Assembly: GCA_021776465.1 (NCBI GenBank)
Contig: JAJFFU010000112.1
Location: forward strand, 1-52,847
Reading direction: 5' to 3'
Source: Parvularculaceae bacterium
Lineage (GTDB): Bacteria; Pseudomonadota; Alphaproteobacteria; Caulobacterales; Parvularculaceae
Length of the DNA: 52,847 nt
Made by a program: the position numbers and the translations under genes. Shown here one piece after another: positions 16,979-26,397 of the stretch (positions are counted from its first letter, which is position 1; every line of letters starts with the position of its first letter). Under the pieces are notes generated by a model. That model was not told where the DNA came from. It saw nothing but the letters and a program-made list of their open reading frames with translations, and made no database searches.

Positions 16979-17080
16979 ATGATTTTTGACCTGAAAGAAC
17001 TTGGAGTTCTCGTCGGCGGACTTTGTTGCGGCGCGGCCTTCATGGGCGTCGGCTTGATAGTCCTGAAAGCTTTTTTCTGA
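16979..17080 (+). CDS. 33-aa single-helix membrane micro-ORF
   Basis: An ATG reading frame of 33 codons ending in TGA, with GGCCGGGGCGAC just before it as ribosome site. The product starts MIFDLKELGVL and continues with a Gly- and Cys-containing hydrophobic helix (about residues 8-30), ending KAFF. A possible promoter TTGCAT-17-CACAAT lies at about 16900-16930. It fills the gap between a DnaJ gene and the end of metH, converging on metH. I do not recognise it; without comparative data it is a candidate only. Confidence 0.45.
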   Translation: MIFDLKELGVLVGGLCCGAAFMGVGLIVLKAFF

Positions 17081-17084
17081 TCGA

Positions 17085-19739
17085 TCAAGCCGGTTCGTAG
17101 TTGAGGATCGGCGACAGCCATCGCTCCACCTCCACACGGTCCATATTCTTCCGCCGTGCATAGTCTTTGATCTGATCAACGTCGATTTTTCCAACGCCAA
17201 AATAGAGCGATTGCGGGTGTGAAAAATATAACCCGCTGACCGAGGCGCCGGGCCACATGGCAAAGCTTTCCGTCAGACTGATGCCGGCATTTTCTTCCGC
17301 ACTCAGCAGGCGAAACAGCGTTTCTTTTTCCGTATGATCAGGTTGCACGGGATAACCGGCCGCCGGACGAATGCCTTGATAAGATTCTCTGATCAGCTCG
17401 TCGACTGATAACGCCTCATCTGCCGCGTAACCCCAAAGTTCACGGCGCACTTTCTCATGCAGGCATTCGGCGAATGCTTCAGCGAGACGATCAGCAAGCG
17501 CCTTTGAGAGAATAGACGAATAATTGTCGTGGCGCCGATCGAATGAGTCTGCAAAGTCGTCCTCGCCTATCCCGGCGGTAACAGCAAACGCGCCAATATA
17601 GTCCGTCAGTCCCGTCTCCTCGGGCGCGACAAAATCAGACAGGCAATAATTTGCGCCGCCGCCGCGTTTTTTAATCTGCTGGCGCAGCCCGTGGAATGTC
17701 GCGACGTCCTCGCTTCGGTTTTCATCAGCGAAAAGAACAGCGTCGTCGCCGCGCGCATTTGCCGGCCAGAAACCGACGACACCGCTCGCCTTTATCGGTC
17801 GATCATTAATGATACGCGCCAGCATTTTCTGCGCGTCATCGAATAGCGAACGCGCCGCTTCGCCAACAATCGGATCATCCAGAATTTGCGGATAGCGCCC
17901 GGCAAGCTCCCATGTCTGAAAGAACGGCGTCCAGTCTATGTAGCGCGCCAGCGTCTCAAGATCGAAATCTTCAAAGACGCGAACACCAGTAAAGGACGGC
18001 TTCGGCGGCGAGTAATTCGACCAGTCGGGCTTAAACGCATTCGCCCGCGCATCAGCAATAGCAATCCGCGGCGCCTTTGAACCGCCCTCGCCGTAGCTGG
18101 CGCGTACTTTCGTTTGCTCGGCAACGACGTTCGCAAGGTAATCACCCCGGCGCTCGTCGGAGAGTAAGTCACCGGCGACACCGACAGCGCGGCTGGCGTC
18201 TGTTACGTAGACGACGCCATGGTCATAATTCGGCGCGATTTTCACAGCCGTATGCGCGCGGCTCGTCGTTGCGCCCCCGATCAATAACGGGATTTCAAAA
18301 CCTTCGCGTTTCATTTCCGCCGCAAGGTGGCGCATTTCGTCAAGGCTCGGCGTGATCAGGCCCGAAACGCCAATAATATCCACATTGTGCTTGCGCGCCT
18401 CGTCCAGAATTTTCGATGACGCCACCATGACACCGAGATCAATCACCTGATAATTGTTACATTGCAGAACGACGCCAACGATGTTCTTGCCGATATCATG
18501 AACGTCGCCCTTGACCGTCGCCATCAGGATAACGCCGTTAGGCTTGCCTTGATCGAGGCCCTGCTCTGCTTTTTCTTTCTCCATGAACGGCGTCAAATGC
18601 GCGACGGCCTGCTTCATGACCCGCGCCGATTTGACGACCTGGGGAAGAAACATTTTACCGGACCCAAAGAGGTCGCCGACGATATTCATGCCGTCCATCA
18701 ACGGCCCTTCAATGACGTGAAGGGGACGACCAAGTTTCACCCGCGCTTCTTCAGTATCATCGACAATAAATTCCGTTATGCCTTTGACGAGTGCGTGACG
18801 CAGACGCTCCTCAACATCGGTTTCACGCCACGACAAATCCTTCGCATTAGTCTTACCGGCCTCGCCGCGATATTTTTCCGCGACCTCAAGCAGGCGCTCG
18901 GTCGCGTCGTCGCGCCGATTGAGAATGACATCCTCAACAGGCTCGCGAAGGTCAGGCGCTATTTCATCATAGATCGCGAGTTGGCCGGCATTGACGATGC
19001 CCATATCCATGCCGGCTTTGATGGCGTGGTAGAGAAAGACCGAATGCATCGCCTCGCGCACTGGTTCATTGCCGCGAAACGAAAACGATATGTTGGAAAC
19101 GCCGCCGGAGATTTTTGCGTGCGGCAGGTTTTCCTTGATGCGCTGGGTCGCCTCAATGAATTCAACCGCATAATTGTTGTGTTCGTCGATCCCCGTCGCA
19201 ACGGCGAATATATTCGGATCGAAAATTATATCTTCCGGCGGAAACCCGGCGCCGGTCAGCAGGCGATAGGATCGTTCACAAATTTCAAATTTACGGTCGG
19301 CGGTGTCCGCCTGACCGTCTTCATCGAACGCCATGACGACCGTCGCCGCGCCATAGCGCATGACTTTTTTCGCTTGTTCGAGAAATGGCGCCTCGCCTTC
19401 CTTCAGCGAAATCGAATTCACAATTGCTTTGCCCTGAACGTTTTTCAGGCCCGCCTCTATCACCTCCCATTTGGAAGAATCGATCATGATCGGCACGCGG
19501 GAAATGTCGGGCTCCGACGCAATCAGACGCAGAAACGTCGTCATAGCCTCAACGCCGTCGAGCATCCCTTCATCCATATTGACGTCGACAATCTGCGCGC
19601 CGTTCTCAACCTGTTGGCGGGCAACGGCGAGCGCACCTTCATAGTCGTCGTTCTTGATCAGCTTTCTGAATTTTGCTGAGCCGGTAACATTTGTTCGTTC
19701 ACCAATATTGATGAACGTTGCACGCGATTGAGTATTCAC
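17085..19739 (-). CDS. metH: MetH, cobalamin-dependent methionine synthase, without homocysteine domain
   Basis: Transfers the methyl group of 5-methyl-THF to homocysteine through cobalamin. The frame opens at 19829, but I place the start at the GTG at 19739: it follows AGGAAC, clears the upstream gene, and its product begins just before the conserved [13 protein letters not shown]. The 884 aa contain the pterin domain (about 10-270), the cobalamin cap and binding domains ([19 protein letters not shown], with the axial His) and the SAM reactivation domain ([15 protein letters not shown]). The N-terminal homocysteine-binding zinc domain of about 330 aa is absent. Many alphaproteobacteria encode that part as a separate gene, but none is seen in this window. 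Confidence 0.95.
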   Translation of the reverse strand: MNTQSRATFINIGERTNVTGSAKFRKLIKNDDYEGALAVARQQVENGAQIVDVNMDEGMLDGVEAMTTFLRLIASEPDISRVPIMIDSSKWEVIEAGLKNVQGKAIVNSISLKEGEAPFLEQAKKVMRYGAATVVMAFDEDGQADTADRKFEICERSYRLLTGAGFPPEDIIFDPNIFAVATGIDEHNNYAVEFIEATQRIKENLPHAKISGGVSNISFSFRGNEPVREAMHSVFLYHAIKAGMDMGIVNAGQLAIYDEIAPDLREPVEDVILNRRDDATERLLEVAEKYRGEAGKTNAKDLSWRETDVEERLRHALVKGITEFIVDDTEEARVKLGRPLHVIEGPLMDGMNIVGDLFGSGKMFLPQVVKSARVMKQAVAHLTPFMEKEKAEQGLDQGKPNGVILMATVKGDVHDIGKNIVGVVLQCNNYQVIDLGVMVASSKILDEARKHNVDIIGVSGLITPSLDEMRHLAAEMKREGFEIPLLIGGATTSRAHTAVKIAPNYDHGVVYVTDASRAVGVAGDLLSDERRGDYLANVVAEQTKVRASYGEGGSKAPRIAIADARANAFKPDWSNYSPPKPSFTGVRVFEDFDLETLARYIDWTPFFQTWELAGRYPQILDDPIVGEAARSLFDDAQKMLARIINDRPIKASGVVGFWPANARGDDAVLFADENRSEDVATFHGLRQQIKKRGGGANYCLSDFVAPEETGLTDYIGAFAVTAGIGEDDFADSFDRRHDNYSSILSKALADRLAEAFAECLHEKVRRELWGYAADEALSVDELIRESYQGIRPAAGYPVQPDHTEKETLFRLLSAEENAGISLTESFAMWPGASVSGLYFSHPQSLYFGVGKIDVDQIKDYARRKNMDRVEVERWLSPILNYEPA

Positions 19740-19750
19740 GGAATTTGTTC

Positions 19751-20308
19751 CTATTTGCGTGGCGCGCCGGAAAGACCAGGCAGGCCATCGATCGATTCTG
19801 AATTGGCCGCGTATCGACGTTCCCGCCACTCTTCGAGGGGCTTATTGTCCGCCCAGCGCCGGAGCTGATCTCGCTCGCCCTTGAATTCGTAAAACGGCAC
19901 GCCCCAGCCGCAACTGTCAGCGACCCGCGTGATATCGATACGGATCACCGCGCGGGCGCGATCAAAATTCGGAAAGTTCGACAGTGCTTCGGCAAACTCA
20001 GGCTGATCGAAATCGATTGCAGTCCCGCGACCATAAATACGCAAAATATTCGCCGCGCCGTCAAAAGCGCAAAACATCAATGTGATGCGGCCATTCTCCT
20101 GTAAATGCGCTTGTGTCTCAATCCCGGAACCACCGAGATCGACCCATTCAACGCATTGATCATTGACGATGCGAAAGCTGTCATATCCTTTTGGCGACAC
20201 GTTTACATGACCACCGTCCGATGTCGGCGCCGTTGCAACGAAGAACATTTTCTGTTCGCCGATAAAGGCGACATGTTTGTCTTCGAGGCGATCAAAGCTC
20301 TTACTCAT
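19751..20308 (-). CDS. Pyridoxamine 5'-phosphate oxidase-like flavin-binding protein
   Basis: A 185-aa split-barrel protein of the PNPOx-like superfamily. I choose the ATG at 20308 over the longer frame because AGGA lies ten bases before it and the product starts [20 protein letters not shown], the usual start for this group. [26 protein letters not shown] is the flavin-contact region. Substrate unknown; such proteins may bind FMN or F420 or reduce small molecules. It lies inside the metF-metH operon, 11 bases before metH, so a link to methionine or B12 metabolism is possible but unproven. Confidence 0.85.
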   Translation of the reverse strand: MSKSFDRLEDKHVAFIGEQKMFFVATAPTSDGGHVNVSPKGYDSFRIVNDQCVEWVDLGGSGIETQAHLQENGRITLMFCAFDGAANILRIYGRGTAIDFDQPEFAEALSNFPNFDRARAVIRIDITRVADSCGWGVPFYEFKGERDQLRRWADNKPLEEWRERRYAANSESIDGLPGLSGAPRK

Positions 20309-20325
20309 AACGAAGATCCTGACTG

Positions 20326-20916
20326 TTAATCGTCGAAAGCCGCGAGACGCGCGACAAGTCCCGCTTTCACCGCTGGCCATTCATCTTTGATAACGCTGAA
20401 AAAAGCAGAATCGCGAATGCGTCCGTCCGGCATGATCATATGCGACCGGTGAACGCCTTCATGTTTCGCGCCCAGCCGTTCCACCGCGCGCCATGAGCGT
20501 TCGTTGGTTGCGTCGAGCTTGAACTCAATGCGGTTAAGGCCCTGCTCCTCAAACCCATGAGACAGCATTAGCAACTTGCAGGACGGATTAACCGCGCCTG
20601 CCCAAACACGTTTCGAATACCACGTCCAACCGATTTCGGCGCGCTTGAACCATGGAACATAAACGAGATAGCTGGATGACCCCACATAGTCGCCGGACGC
20701 TTTGTCGAGAATTGCAAACGTGACGTCGTCAGTGCGTTCCAATTCGCCCAGCCGATACGTCATCCAGGCGTCGAAATCTGAACCATTGTGATTTACAAAA
20801 GCAAATCGCCAAAGATCCGGGTCGTCACCAGCCGCGCGCAAAGGCTCGCGATGCGCTTCAACGAGCGGTTCAAGGCGAACGAACGCGTTCTCCAAAGTGA
20901 CGGGGGCAAGCGACAT
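20326..20916 (-). CDS. GNAT acetyltransferase (RimJ/RimL type)
   Basis: A 196-aa GCN5-related N-acetyltransferase. The features seen are an N-terminal LENAFVRLEPLVEAHREPL, then RAEIGWTWYSKRVWAGAVNPSCKLLMLSHGFE, then NRIEFKLDATNERSWRAVERLGAKHEGVHRSHM, which is the acetyl-CoA binding and RimJ-like signature. Substrate unknown. It starts three bases after the metF stop and ends 17 bases before the flavin-barrel gene, so it is part of the methionine operon. Confidence 0.88.
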   Translation of the reverse strand: MSLAPVTLENAFVRLEPLVEAHREPLRAAGDDPDLWRFAFVNHNGSDFDAWMTYRLGELERTDDVTFAILDKASGDYVGSSSYLVYVPWFKRAEIGWTWYSKRVWAGAVNPSCKLLMLSHGFEEQGLNRIEFKLDATNERSWRAVERLGAKHEGVHRSHMIMPDGRIRDSAFFSVIKDEWPAVKAGLVARLAAFDD

Positions 20917-20919
20917 CGA

Positions 20920-21795
20920 TCAGGCCGCGCTTGCCGCCGCGTTCGGCTTTGGACGCACACCGAGCATATGACAGAGCGCGTAAGCCAGCTTGTCACGATT
21001 CAATGTGTAGAAATGAAAGTGATCGACGCCCTCCTCCGCAAGCTCAAGGCATTGCTGCGCAGCAACGGTCGCCGAGATCAATTCACGCGTTTCCGGATCA
21101 GCGTCGAGGTTTTGAAACAGTTTTACGAGCCGCCCGGGCAGTGTCGCACCGCAAAGATCCGCCATCTTTCGAAGCCCGGCAAAATTTGTCACCGGCATTA
21201 AGCCGGGGACAATCGGTATCGTCACGCCGGCTTTGCGCACCGCTTCGAGGTAACGCAGATACGCCGTGTTATCGTAGAAAAACTGTGTGATCGCGCGGGT
21301 CGCGCCAGCGTCGATCTTTCGTTTCAAATGATCAATGTCCGCCGCCAGCGTCGGCGAGTCCGGGTGTTTTTCCGGATAGCAACCAACGGTAATCTCGAAC
21401 GGCGCAATCGCGCACGCACCGGCCGCAAGTTCAGCGGCGTTCGCATAGCCGTCCGGATGCGGCGTGTATCGGTCGCCCGGCCCGCCCGGCGGATCCCCGC
21501 GCAGCGCAACAATATGTTTGACCCCCGCCGCCCAGTATTCCTTTAGAACACCGTCCACCTCATCGCGCGTCGCCGCAACACACGTTAAATGAGCGGCGAC
21601 CGGAAGCGCCGTCTCGCGGATAACGCGCGCAACCGTTTCGTGGGTGCGCGTCCGCGTCGAACCGCCAGCGCCGTAGGTCACAGAAACAAAGTCAGGACCC
21701 AGCGGCGCCAGTTTCTCAACGGTCGACCAGAGCGCTTCCTGCATCTTGTCCGTTTTTGGCGGAAAAAATTCGAACGATACATGTAAAGCAGACAT
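20920..21795 (-). CDS. metF: MetF, 5,10-methylenetetrahydrofolate reductase
   Basis: FAD-dependent enzyme producing 5-methyl-THF, the methyl donor for MetH; 291 aa, standard length. VSFEFFPPKT at the start, the SVTYGAGGSTRTRTHETV block, AHLTCVAATRDEVD and HIVALRGDPPGG are all diagnostic. It follows the SahR-like regulator by 13 bases and shares an operon with metH further on, so supply and use of the methyl group are co-regulated. Confidence 0.97.
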   Translation of the reverse strand: MSALHVSFEFFPPKTDKMQEALWSTVEKLAPLGPDFVSVTYGAGGSTRTRTHETVARVIRETALPVAAHLTCVAATRDEVDGVLKEYWAAGVKHIVALRGDPPGGPGDRYTPHPDGYANAAELAAGACAIAPFEITVGCYPEKHPDSPTLAADIDHLKRKIDAGATRAITQFFYDNTAYLRYLEAVRKAGVTIPIVPGLMPVTNFAGLRKMADLCGATLPGRLVKLFQNLDADPETRELISATVAAQQCLELAEEGVDHFHFYTLNRDKLAYALCHMLGVRPKPNAAASAA

Positions 21796-21808
21796 TTCGA
21801 TTTCCTGT

Positions 21809-22822
21809 TCAGGCGGCGTTGCGCGCGCGCAGTCGTTTTACACCGGCGGGCGCTGCACATAGCCAGATTTTTACGGTCAATTTTTGTTTGTCGCCTTTTT
21901 TCAATGTCGCGGACGACGGCGACAGCGTTTCTGTGCGTTCAAGTTTCAGGTTGGCGGCGGCGCACCAATTTCGCACTTCTTCATCAGCAAAACCCAATCG
22001 GCGATGCGCATGTTCCTCGCGCAAAAATTCCAGATCATGGGGTGCAAAATCCGAGATGATAAGCCGGCCGCCGGGTTTTAAAACACGCGCGGCCTCGCAT
22101 ACGGCGATATCGGGCTCTGCAAGGTAGTGCAACACATGATGCACACAGACGATGTCCGCCGTTTCGTTTTCCGTCGGGAGGGAAAAAAGATCGCCATGAC
22201 GCGCCTGGGCGTGAGAAACGCCGGCGGATTCCAGATTGGCGCGGGCGATCGCCAACATTTCGTGGGAGACGTCATAGCCAACGCCCTGCGCAAAACGATC
22301 AGCGAATATTTCAAGCATGCGGCCGGTGCCGGTGCCGAGATCAATAAAAACATCGAACGGGCCCTCGCCGGCCAATTCGACCATGCGGGTCTCAATATCC
22401 GAATCCGGCAAGTGCAAAGCGCGCATGCGGTTCCATTCCGCCGCATTGTCCTGAAAGTATTGCGCGGCAAGATCGGCTCGGGCCTGACGGCTCTGGGTAA
22501 ACCGCTCGGCGTCGCGCGCGACAATGCGGTCAGCGCCTTCGCCCACAGCGCTAACGGCATCGATTAACGCTGCGTGCGCCGGGTTCGCGGTCGCCGCGCC
22601 AGAAACGCGGTAGAACATCCACGCGCCCTCGCGGTGCCGCTCTATAAGGCCTGCGTCGGCTAGAATCTTGAGGTGGCGACTGACCCGTGGCTGGCTCTGG
22701 CCCAAAATCTGGGTGAGTTCGCTCACCGTAAGCTCGCCTCGCGCCAGCAACGCCATGATGCGCAGCCGTGTTTCCTCGCCAATGGCGCGAAAGACGCTGA
22801 GAGCGGCATCAAGGGTCGACAT
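21809..22822 (-). CDS. SahR-like ArsR regulator fused to SAM methyltransferase domain
   Basis: A 337-aa protein with an N-terminal ArsR winged helix (about 8-90, LTQILGQSQPRVSRHLKILADAGLIERHREGAW) and a C-terminal Rossmann methyltransferase fold (about 140-300, FIDLGTGTGRMLEIFADR and DIVCVHHVLHYL). Fusions of this type were described as SahR, which controls the SAM cycle in proteobacteria by sensing S-adenosylhomocysteine. It is the first gene of the operon that carries metF and metH, and a perfect palindrome lies over its promoter. The specific ligand is inferred from the family, not shown here. Confidence 0.88.
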   Translation of the reverse strand: MSTLDAALSVFRAIGEETRLRIMALLARGELTVSELTQILGQSQPRVSRHLKILADAGLIERHREGAWMFYRVSGAATANPAHAALIDAVSAVGEGADRIVARDAERFTQSRQARADLAAQYFQDNAAEWNRMRALHLPDSDIETRMVELAGEGPFDVFIDLGTGTGRMLEIFADRFAQGVGYDVSHEMLAIARANLESAGVSHAQARHGDLFSLPTENETADIVCVHHVLHYLAEPDIAVCEAARVLKPGGRLIISDFAPHDLEFLREEHAHRRLGFADEEVRNWCAAANLKLERTETLSPSSATLKKGDKQKLTVKIWLCAAPAGVKRLRARNAA

Positions 22823-22852
22823 GGGTTATCAGCCTCATTTACGGCCCAACCA

Positions 22853-22881
22853 CATATAAAGATATCTTTATATGATAGCAA
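22853..22881 (-). promoter_or_regulatory. Promoter of the sahR-metF-metH operon with 22-bp palindromic operator
   Basis: A perfect 22-bp palindrome occupies 22853-22874 (half-site CATATAAAGAT). On the minus strand it fills the spacer and the -10 of a promoter TTGCTA-17-TATATG (22881-22876 and 22858-22853). A repressor bound here would block RNA polymerase. AT-rich palindromes with an AAAGATATCTTT core fit an ArsR-family site, so autoregulation by the SahR-like protein is likely. Confidence 0.75.
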
Positions 22882-23004
22882 CCACCAGCATCGCCGTCGG
22901 GTTTTGTCGCATTAGTTTATTGTGAACGCCGCGCCAGAGCCTATATCCTGACCTCGATTCGCCCATTTTGCGGGCGACGATTGCGACGCAAGGGAGTTCA
23001 GGCG

Positions 23005-23820
23005 GTGCGTTTCGGGCTGATCAAATTGGGGGCGGTGACGGCTTTTGCCGCCGTTTTTTCATCAACATGCGCAAACGCGCAGCTAAATGATATCGAGGAC
23101 ACGGACGCTATTGTCGCTGACGCAGATGCGGTGAGCGCCGAAGAAGGCGCGGCCGTCGACCCCTGGGAGGGGTTCAATCGCAAGATGTTCGGCATCAACA
23201 ACGCCATCGACGGCGTTTTACTGGTCCCGGCGGCCCAACTTTACCGCGCTGTGACCTTCAAAAAGCAACGCAAAGGCATCCGCAATTTCCTCGACAACTT
23301 GAAGACGCCAGTTATTCTCATCAACGATCTGCTTCAGGGCGAATTCAAACGCGCCGGCGACACGGCAAGTCGCTTCGTTATCAACACCACTGTTGGCTTC
23401 GGCGGCATGGGTGATCCTGCAGAGCGCATCGGCATTCCTCAGCATGGAGAAGATTTCGGTCAGACGCTGGCCGTCTGGGGCGTCGATTCAGGTCCTTACA
23501 TGATCTTGCCTGTGTTCGGACCGAGCACACTGCGCGACGGCATCGGCGCGGGCGTTGGCGCCGCCACGGACCCGGCGTTCTGGCTTCGCACTGACGCCGC
23601 GTCGCTCTTTCGTTATTCGCGCGCAGGCGTCACGGGCGTTGCCCTTCGAGAACCGCTCATTGAGCCTCTTGAGGAAATCAAAGCCAATTCGCTTGATCAC
23701 TACGCATCATTCCGCTCGTTCTATTTACAATCGCGCAAGCGCGAGATCGCCAATGGCCGAACGAATTTTGACGACCTGCCGGATATCGGCGATTTCGATG
23801 AATTCGATGACCTCGAATAA
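23005..23820 (+). CDS. mlaA: MlaA (VacJ) family outer-membrane lipid-asymmetry protein
   Basis: MlaA removes misplaced phospholipids from the outer leaflet of the outer membrane. The frame opens at a TTG at 22981; I choose the GTG at 23005 because AGGGAG lies eight bases before it (271 aa). A signal peptide covers about the first 28 residues (FSSTCANA-Q); no clear lipobox is visible, unlike the E. coli lipoprotein. The family blocks DPWEGFNRKMFGINNAID, FLDNLKTPVILINDLLQGEFKRA, FVINTTVGFGGMGDPA and GPYMILPVFGPSTLRD are all present. The C-terminus is very acidic. The mlaC homologue follows 24 bases later. Confidence 0.94.
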   Translation: MRFGLIKLGAVTAFAAVFSSTCANAQLNDIEDTDAIVADADAVSAEEGAAVDPWEGFNRKMFGINNAIDGVLLVPAAQLYRAVTFKKQRKGIRNFLDNLKTPVILINDLLQGEFKRAGDTASRFVINTTVGFGGMGDPAERIGIPQHGEDFGQTLAVWGVDSGPYMILPVFGPSTLRDGIGAGVGAATDPAFWLRTDAASLFRYSRAGVTGVALREPLIEPLEEIKANSLDHYASFRSFYLQSRKREIANGRTNFDDLPDIGDFDEFDDLE

Positions 23821-23844
23821 GGCGCCGGATTGGGAGCACATGGT

Positions 23845-24453
23845 ATGAAATTTTTTGGAGCCTTTGTTGCAAGTCTTGCCGCGCTCGGATTGTTCGCCGC
23901 CGCGGCGGCGGATGACGAAGCCGAGCTATTTGTGCAAGGCATTCTCGATCAGGCGGAGCCCCATCTCGCGGCGGCGACCGAAACCGAACGGTTCGACGGC
24001 ATCGCAGACCTCGTTGACGAGCATGTCGATATGCGCCGCGTCAGCCGTTTCGTACTTGGCCAATATGCGCGCAAGCTTTCCGACGCGCAAAAAGCAGCAT
24101 ACGACCCGCTATTTCGGCAATATGCGACGCAGGTCTATCAAAACGTTCTCTCCGAATATGCCGGGGAGACATTGAAAGTCACCGGCTCGGTTGACCGATC
24201 CGAACGCGACATCATCGTCAATTCTAAGATCGCGAACCCAAAGCCGGGTAGCAGCTTCGCAGATCTCGTCGTGCACTGGCGGGTCTATCGAAATCGCGAC
24301 GGCGCGCTGACAGTTGTTGACGCTGGCGCGGACAATGTCTGGCTGGCGCTAGAACAGCGCGCGACGTTCACATCAGTGATCGCTAACAATGGCGGCCCGC
24401 CGGTCGGCATTGACGCGCTGATTGCTGACCTTCACGAAAAAACCGGCAAGTAG
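23845..24453 (+). CDS. mlaC: MlaC-type periplasmic phospholipid-binding protein
   Basis: Periplasmic shuttle that carries phospholipid between MlaA and the inner-membrane Mla transporter; 202 aa from the ATG at 23845, which has GGAG nine bases before it. Signal peptide about 1-22 (LFAAAAADDE). The blocks MRRVSRFVLGQYARKLSDAQKAAYDPLFRQYA and NVLSEYAGETLKVTGSV are typical of MlaC/Ttg2D. mlaDEF are not in this window. A strong terminator follows. Confidence 0.93.
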   Translation: MKFFGAFVASLAALGLFAAAAADDEAELFVQGILDQAEPHLAAATETERFDGIADLVDEHVDMRRVSRFVLGQYARKLSDAQKAAYDPLFRQYATQVYQNVLSEYAGETLKVTGSVDRSERDIIVNSKIANPKPGSSFADLVVHWRVYRNRDGALTVVDAGADNVWLALEQRATFTSVIANNGGPPVGIDALIADLHEKTGK

Positions 24454-24474
24454 GCAAACGAAAATTCGCAAATA

Positions 24475-24510
24475 TAAAAAAGGCCGCCCTCACAAGCGGC
24501 CTTTTTTGTA
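24475..24510. terminator. Bidirectional rho-independent terminator between mlaC and rpsD
   Basis: Stem AAAAAAGGCCGC / GCGGCCTTTTTT with loop CCTCACAA. A-tract and T-tract on either side serve both converging genes. Confidence 0.93.
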
Positions 24511-24526
24511 TTTTTATGGACGCCGA

Positions 24527-25144
24527 TTAAGACGAGTAGAATTCGATAACGAGGTTCGGTTCCATCGTGCACGGATACGGCACTTCAGCGAACTCCGGCA
24601 CGCGCATATACGTCACGGCCATTTTCTTCGGATCGACTTCAACATAATCGGGAATGTCGCGCTCGGCGCTTTGAAGTGCTTCAAGCACCAGCGCCATATT
24701 CTTGGATTTCTCTTTGATCTCGACAACGTCGCCCGGACGCAACCGCATGGACGGGATGTTCGACTTAACGCCGTTCACCATGACATGGCCGTGGTTGACG
24801 AACTGACGTGCGGCGAAAACCGTCGGCACGAATTTCGCGCGATAGACGATCGCATCAAGACGGCTTTCCAGAAGACCGATCAGGTTTTCCGCCGTGTTGC
24901 CTTTCTGGCTCGACGCATTGTCGTAAATGCGTGAGAACTGTTTTTCGGTAATGTTGCCGTAATAACCTTTGAGCTTTTGCTTCGCCATCAACTGCAGACC
25001 GAAATCGGACGGTTTGCCCTTGCGGCGCTGCCCGTGCATGCCGGGGCCGTAATCGCGCTTGTTGATGGGAGATTTTGGCCGGCCCCAGACATTTTCGCCG
25101 ACCCGGCGGTCAAGCTTGTGCTTAACGCTATCGCGTTTTGACAT
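24527..25144 (-). CDS. rpsD: RpsD, 30S ribosomal protein S4
   Basis: Primary 16S rRNA-binding protein of the small subunit; 205 aa from the ATG at 25144, where the conserved [26 protein letters not shown] begins (the frame runs on to 25219 without family similarity). [27 protein letters not shown] and the S4 domain ([16 protein letters not shown] to [26 protein letters not shown]) are present. It is a stand-alone gene here, not part of an rpoA operon. Confidence 0.98.
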   Translation of the reverse strand: MSKRDSVKHKLDRRVGENVWGRPKSPINKRDYGPGMHGQRRKGKPSDFGLQLMAKQKLKGYYGNITEKQFSRIYDNASSQKGNTAENLIGLLESRLDAIVYRAKFVPTVFAARQFVNHGHVMVNGVKSNIPSMRLRPGDVVEIKEKSKNMALVLEALQSAERDIPDYVEVDPKKMAVTYMRVPEFAEVPYPCTMEPNLVIEFYSS

Positions 25145-25323
25145 CGTATTCCTCTTCGCGGCGCGGCCCGGCTCCGGGGCCCATCCCCGGTGCAATCTCA
25201 ACGGCGGTCCACGCGCCATCCGTCGTAAGGCCGCGGGCTATAGGCTGGCGGGCCGGTGAAGTCAAACCATCGGCGAAGCTCGAAAATGGCGTCTGGGCGA
25301 AGTCCGAAACGGCAGATCACAAC

Positions 25324-25375
25324 CTCAGAATAGCCGGGCCGCCTTGCTCTGTGACAGGGCGACGACTATTCTGAG
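25324..25375 (+). other. Two-step hairpin upstream of a secreted-protein gene
   Basis: CTCAGAATAG (25324-25333) pairs perfectly with CTATTCTGAG (25366-25375). Inside the loop GCCTTG pairs with CAGGGC around an eight-base apical loop. The structure ends 47 bases before the ATG at 25423. It could be a leader RNA element, a decayed small mobile element or an operator. I cannot match it to a known riboswitch class. Confidence 0.4.
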
Positions 25376-25422
25376 ACCAGCATTTTCAAGAAATTTCAGC
25401 AGCAAAGAACAGACGGCGAGTA

Positions 25423-26376
25423 ATGAAGTATTGCATATTGTTGCCAGCCTTGCTGGCGTTTTGTACTGGCGCCACGGCGCAGTCTGCAGAGCCATCCTGC
25501 CCGACCCCTTTGCTTGCAACGGGATTTGATGGAGAGCGATTGTCAGGCGACGAGGCCTCGCTCATCCGCGCCGCCGAAGAAGGCGCGCCACTGCGCATCG
25601 GATGGGCCGTCGACTTCGACGATGATGGCGTCGGCGATCTGGTTCACTGGTCGAACGCTGTGTTTATCTCTGTGTTCGAGGGCCGCGTGTTTTCTCAAGT
25701 TCAAGCCATCCACCGGCAGCGTCCCCGCCTCGGGCAAGCGACTATAGAATTGCCTGATCAGATGGACCTTTGGCATGGGCTCATCAGTTCGGACGGCGTG
25801 CTACAGGGTCGGCTTGAAGGTGAAGAGACCGCGTCTCGCCGACAAGTGATGACAGTCTGGTGTCCGTCGGAATCAGCTGCGCCGAGTAGTCCAGAATGGA
25901 TCTCCGTTTATCGCAGTGGCATTCGCGGCGAAGCACTTTCTGGCTCAAAGGACGCACTACTGAAAGCAGTCAGGGCGGGAAACCCGATACGCGTAGGCTG
26001 GGGGTTGAAACGGGAACGCGACGGCGTGGTTCGTTCCGTCGAACACACGGCCGATCCGGTGTTCCTGACAATTGTGGACGAGACCGACATAGTCGTACAG
26101 CTGCCGGAACATGTGGCTCAGCAGAGTTATTGGGATATGGACAAAGCATTTTTCGATGATGCTTCAGTCATGTGGCGGGGTGTCATTTCGACGAAGGGCA
26201 CATTCGACGCGATATGGGTGAACCGCGCCACCGGCGAGCTTGTGCGTCGCTCTCCCCAGCGCGCCATGTTCACCTGGTACGTTCATGGGTCTCCGCGTTT
26301 GAATGCGTCAACCTTAGCGGTTCCCGGTGGGGCAACGAGCGACGCTGATCGCGAAAGCGATCGCGTGCCGAAATAA
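25423..26376 (+). CDS. Secreted protein with internal duplication, unknown function
   Basis: A 317-aa protein with a signal peptide (about 1-19, cleavage near ATA-QS). The mature part holds two related units of about 130 aa. Unit 1 has ERLSGDEASLIRAAEEGAPLRIGWAV; unit 2 has EALSGSKDALLKAVRAGNPIRVGWGL. Each is followed by an H-x6-VFxxxxxx strand pattern and a W-(H/R)-G block (WHGLISSDG and WRGVISTKG). I recognise no named domain. A purine-rich stretch before the ATG (GACGGCGAGTA) is a fair ribosome site. It is a single gene. Confidence 0.85.
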   Translation: MKYCILLPALLAFCTGATAQSAEPSCPTPLLATGFDGERLSGDEASLIRAAEEGAPLRIGWAVDFDDDGVGDLVHWSNAVFISVFEGRVFSQVQAIHRQRPRLGQATIELPDQMDLWHGLISSDGVLQGRLEGEETASRRQVMTVWCPSESAAPSSPEWISVYRSGIRGEALSGSKDALLKAVRAGNPIRVGWGLKRERDGVVRSVEHTADPVFLTIVDETDIVVQLPEHVAQQSYWDMDKAFFDDASVMWRGVISTKGTFDAIWVNRATGELVRRSPQRAMFTWYVHGSPRLNASTLAVPGGATSDADRESDRVPK

Positions 26377-26397
26377 CGTTGGCGTTTCCGATAGCGT

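Noticed and set aside
18462-19679. 405-codon plus-strand frame opposite metH
   Set aside because: Entirely antisense to a full, conserved MetH; composition (His/Arg/Asn-rich) is typical of a mirror frame in GC-rich DNA.
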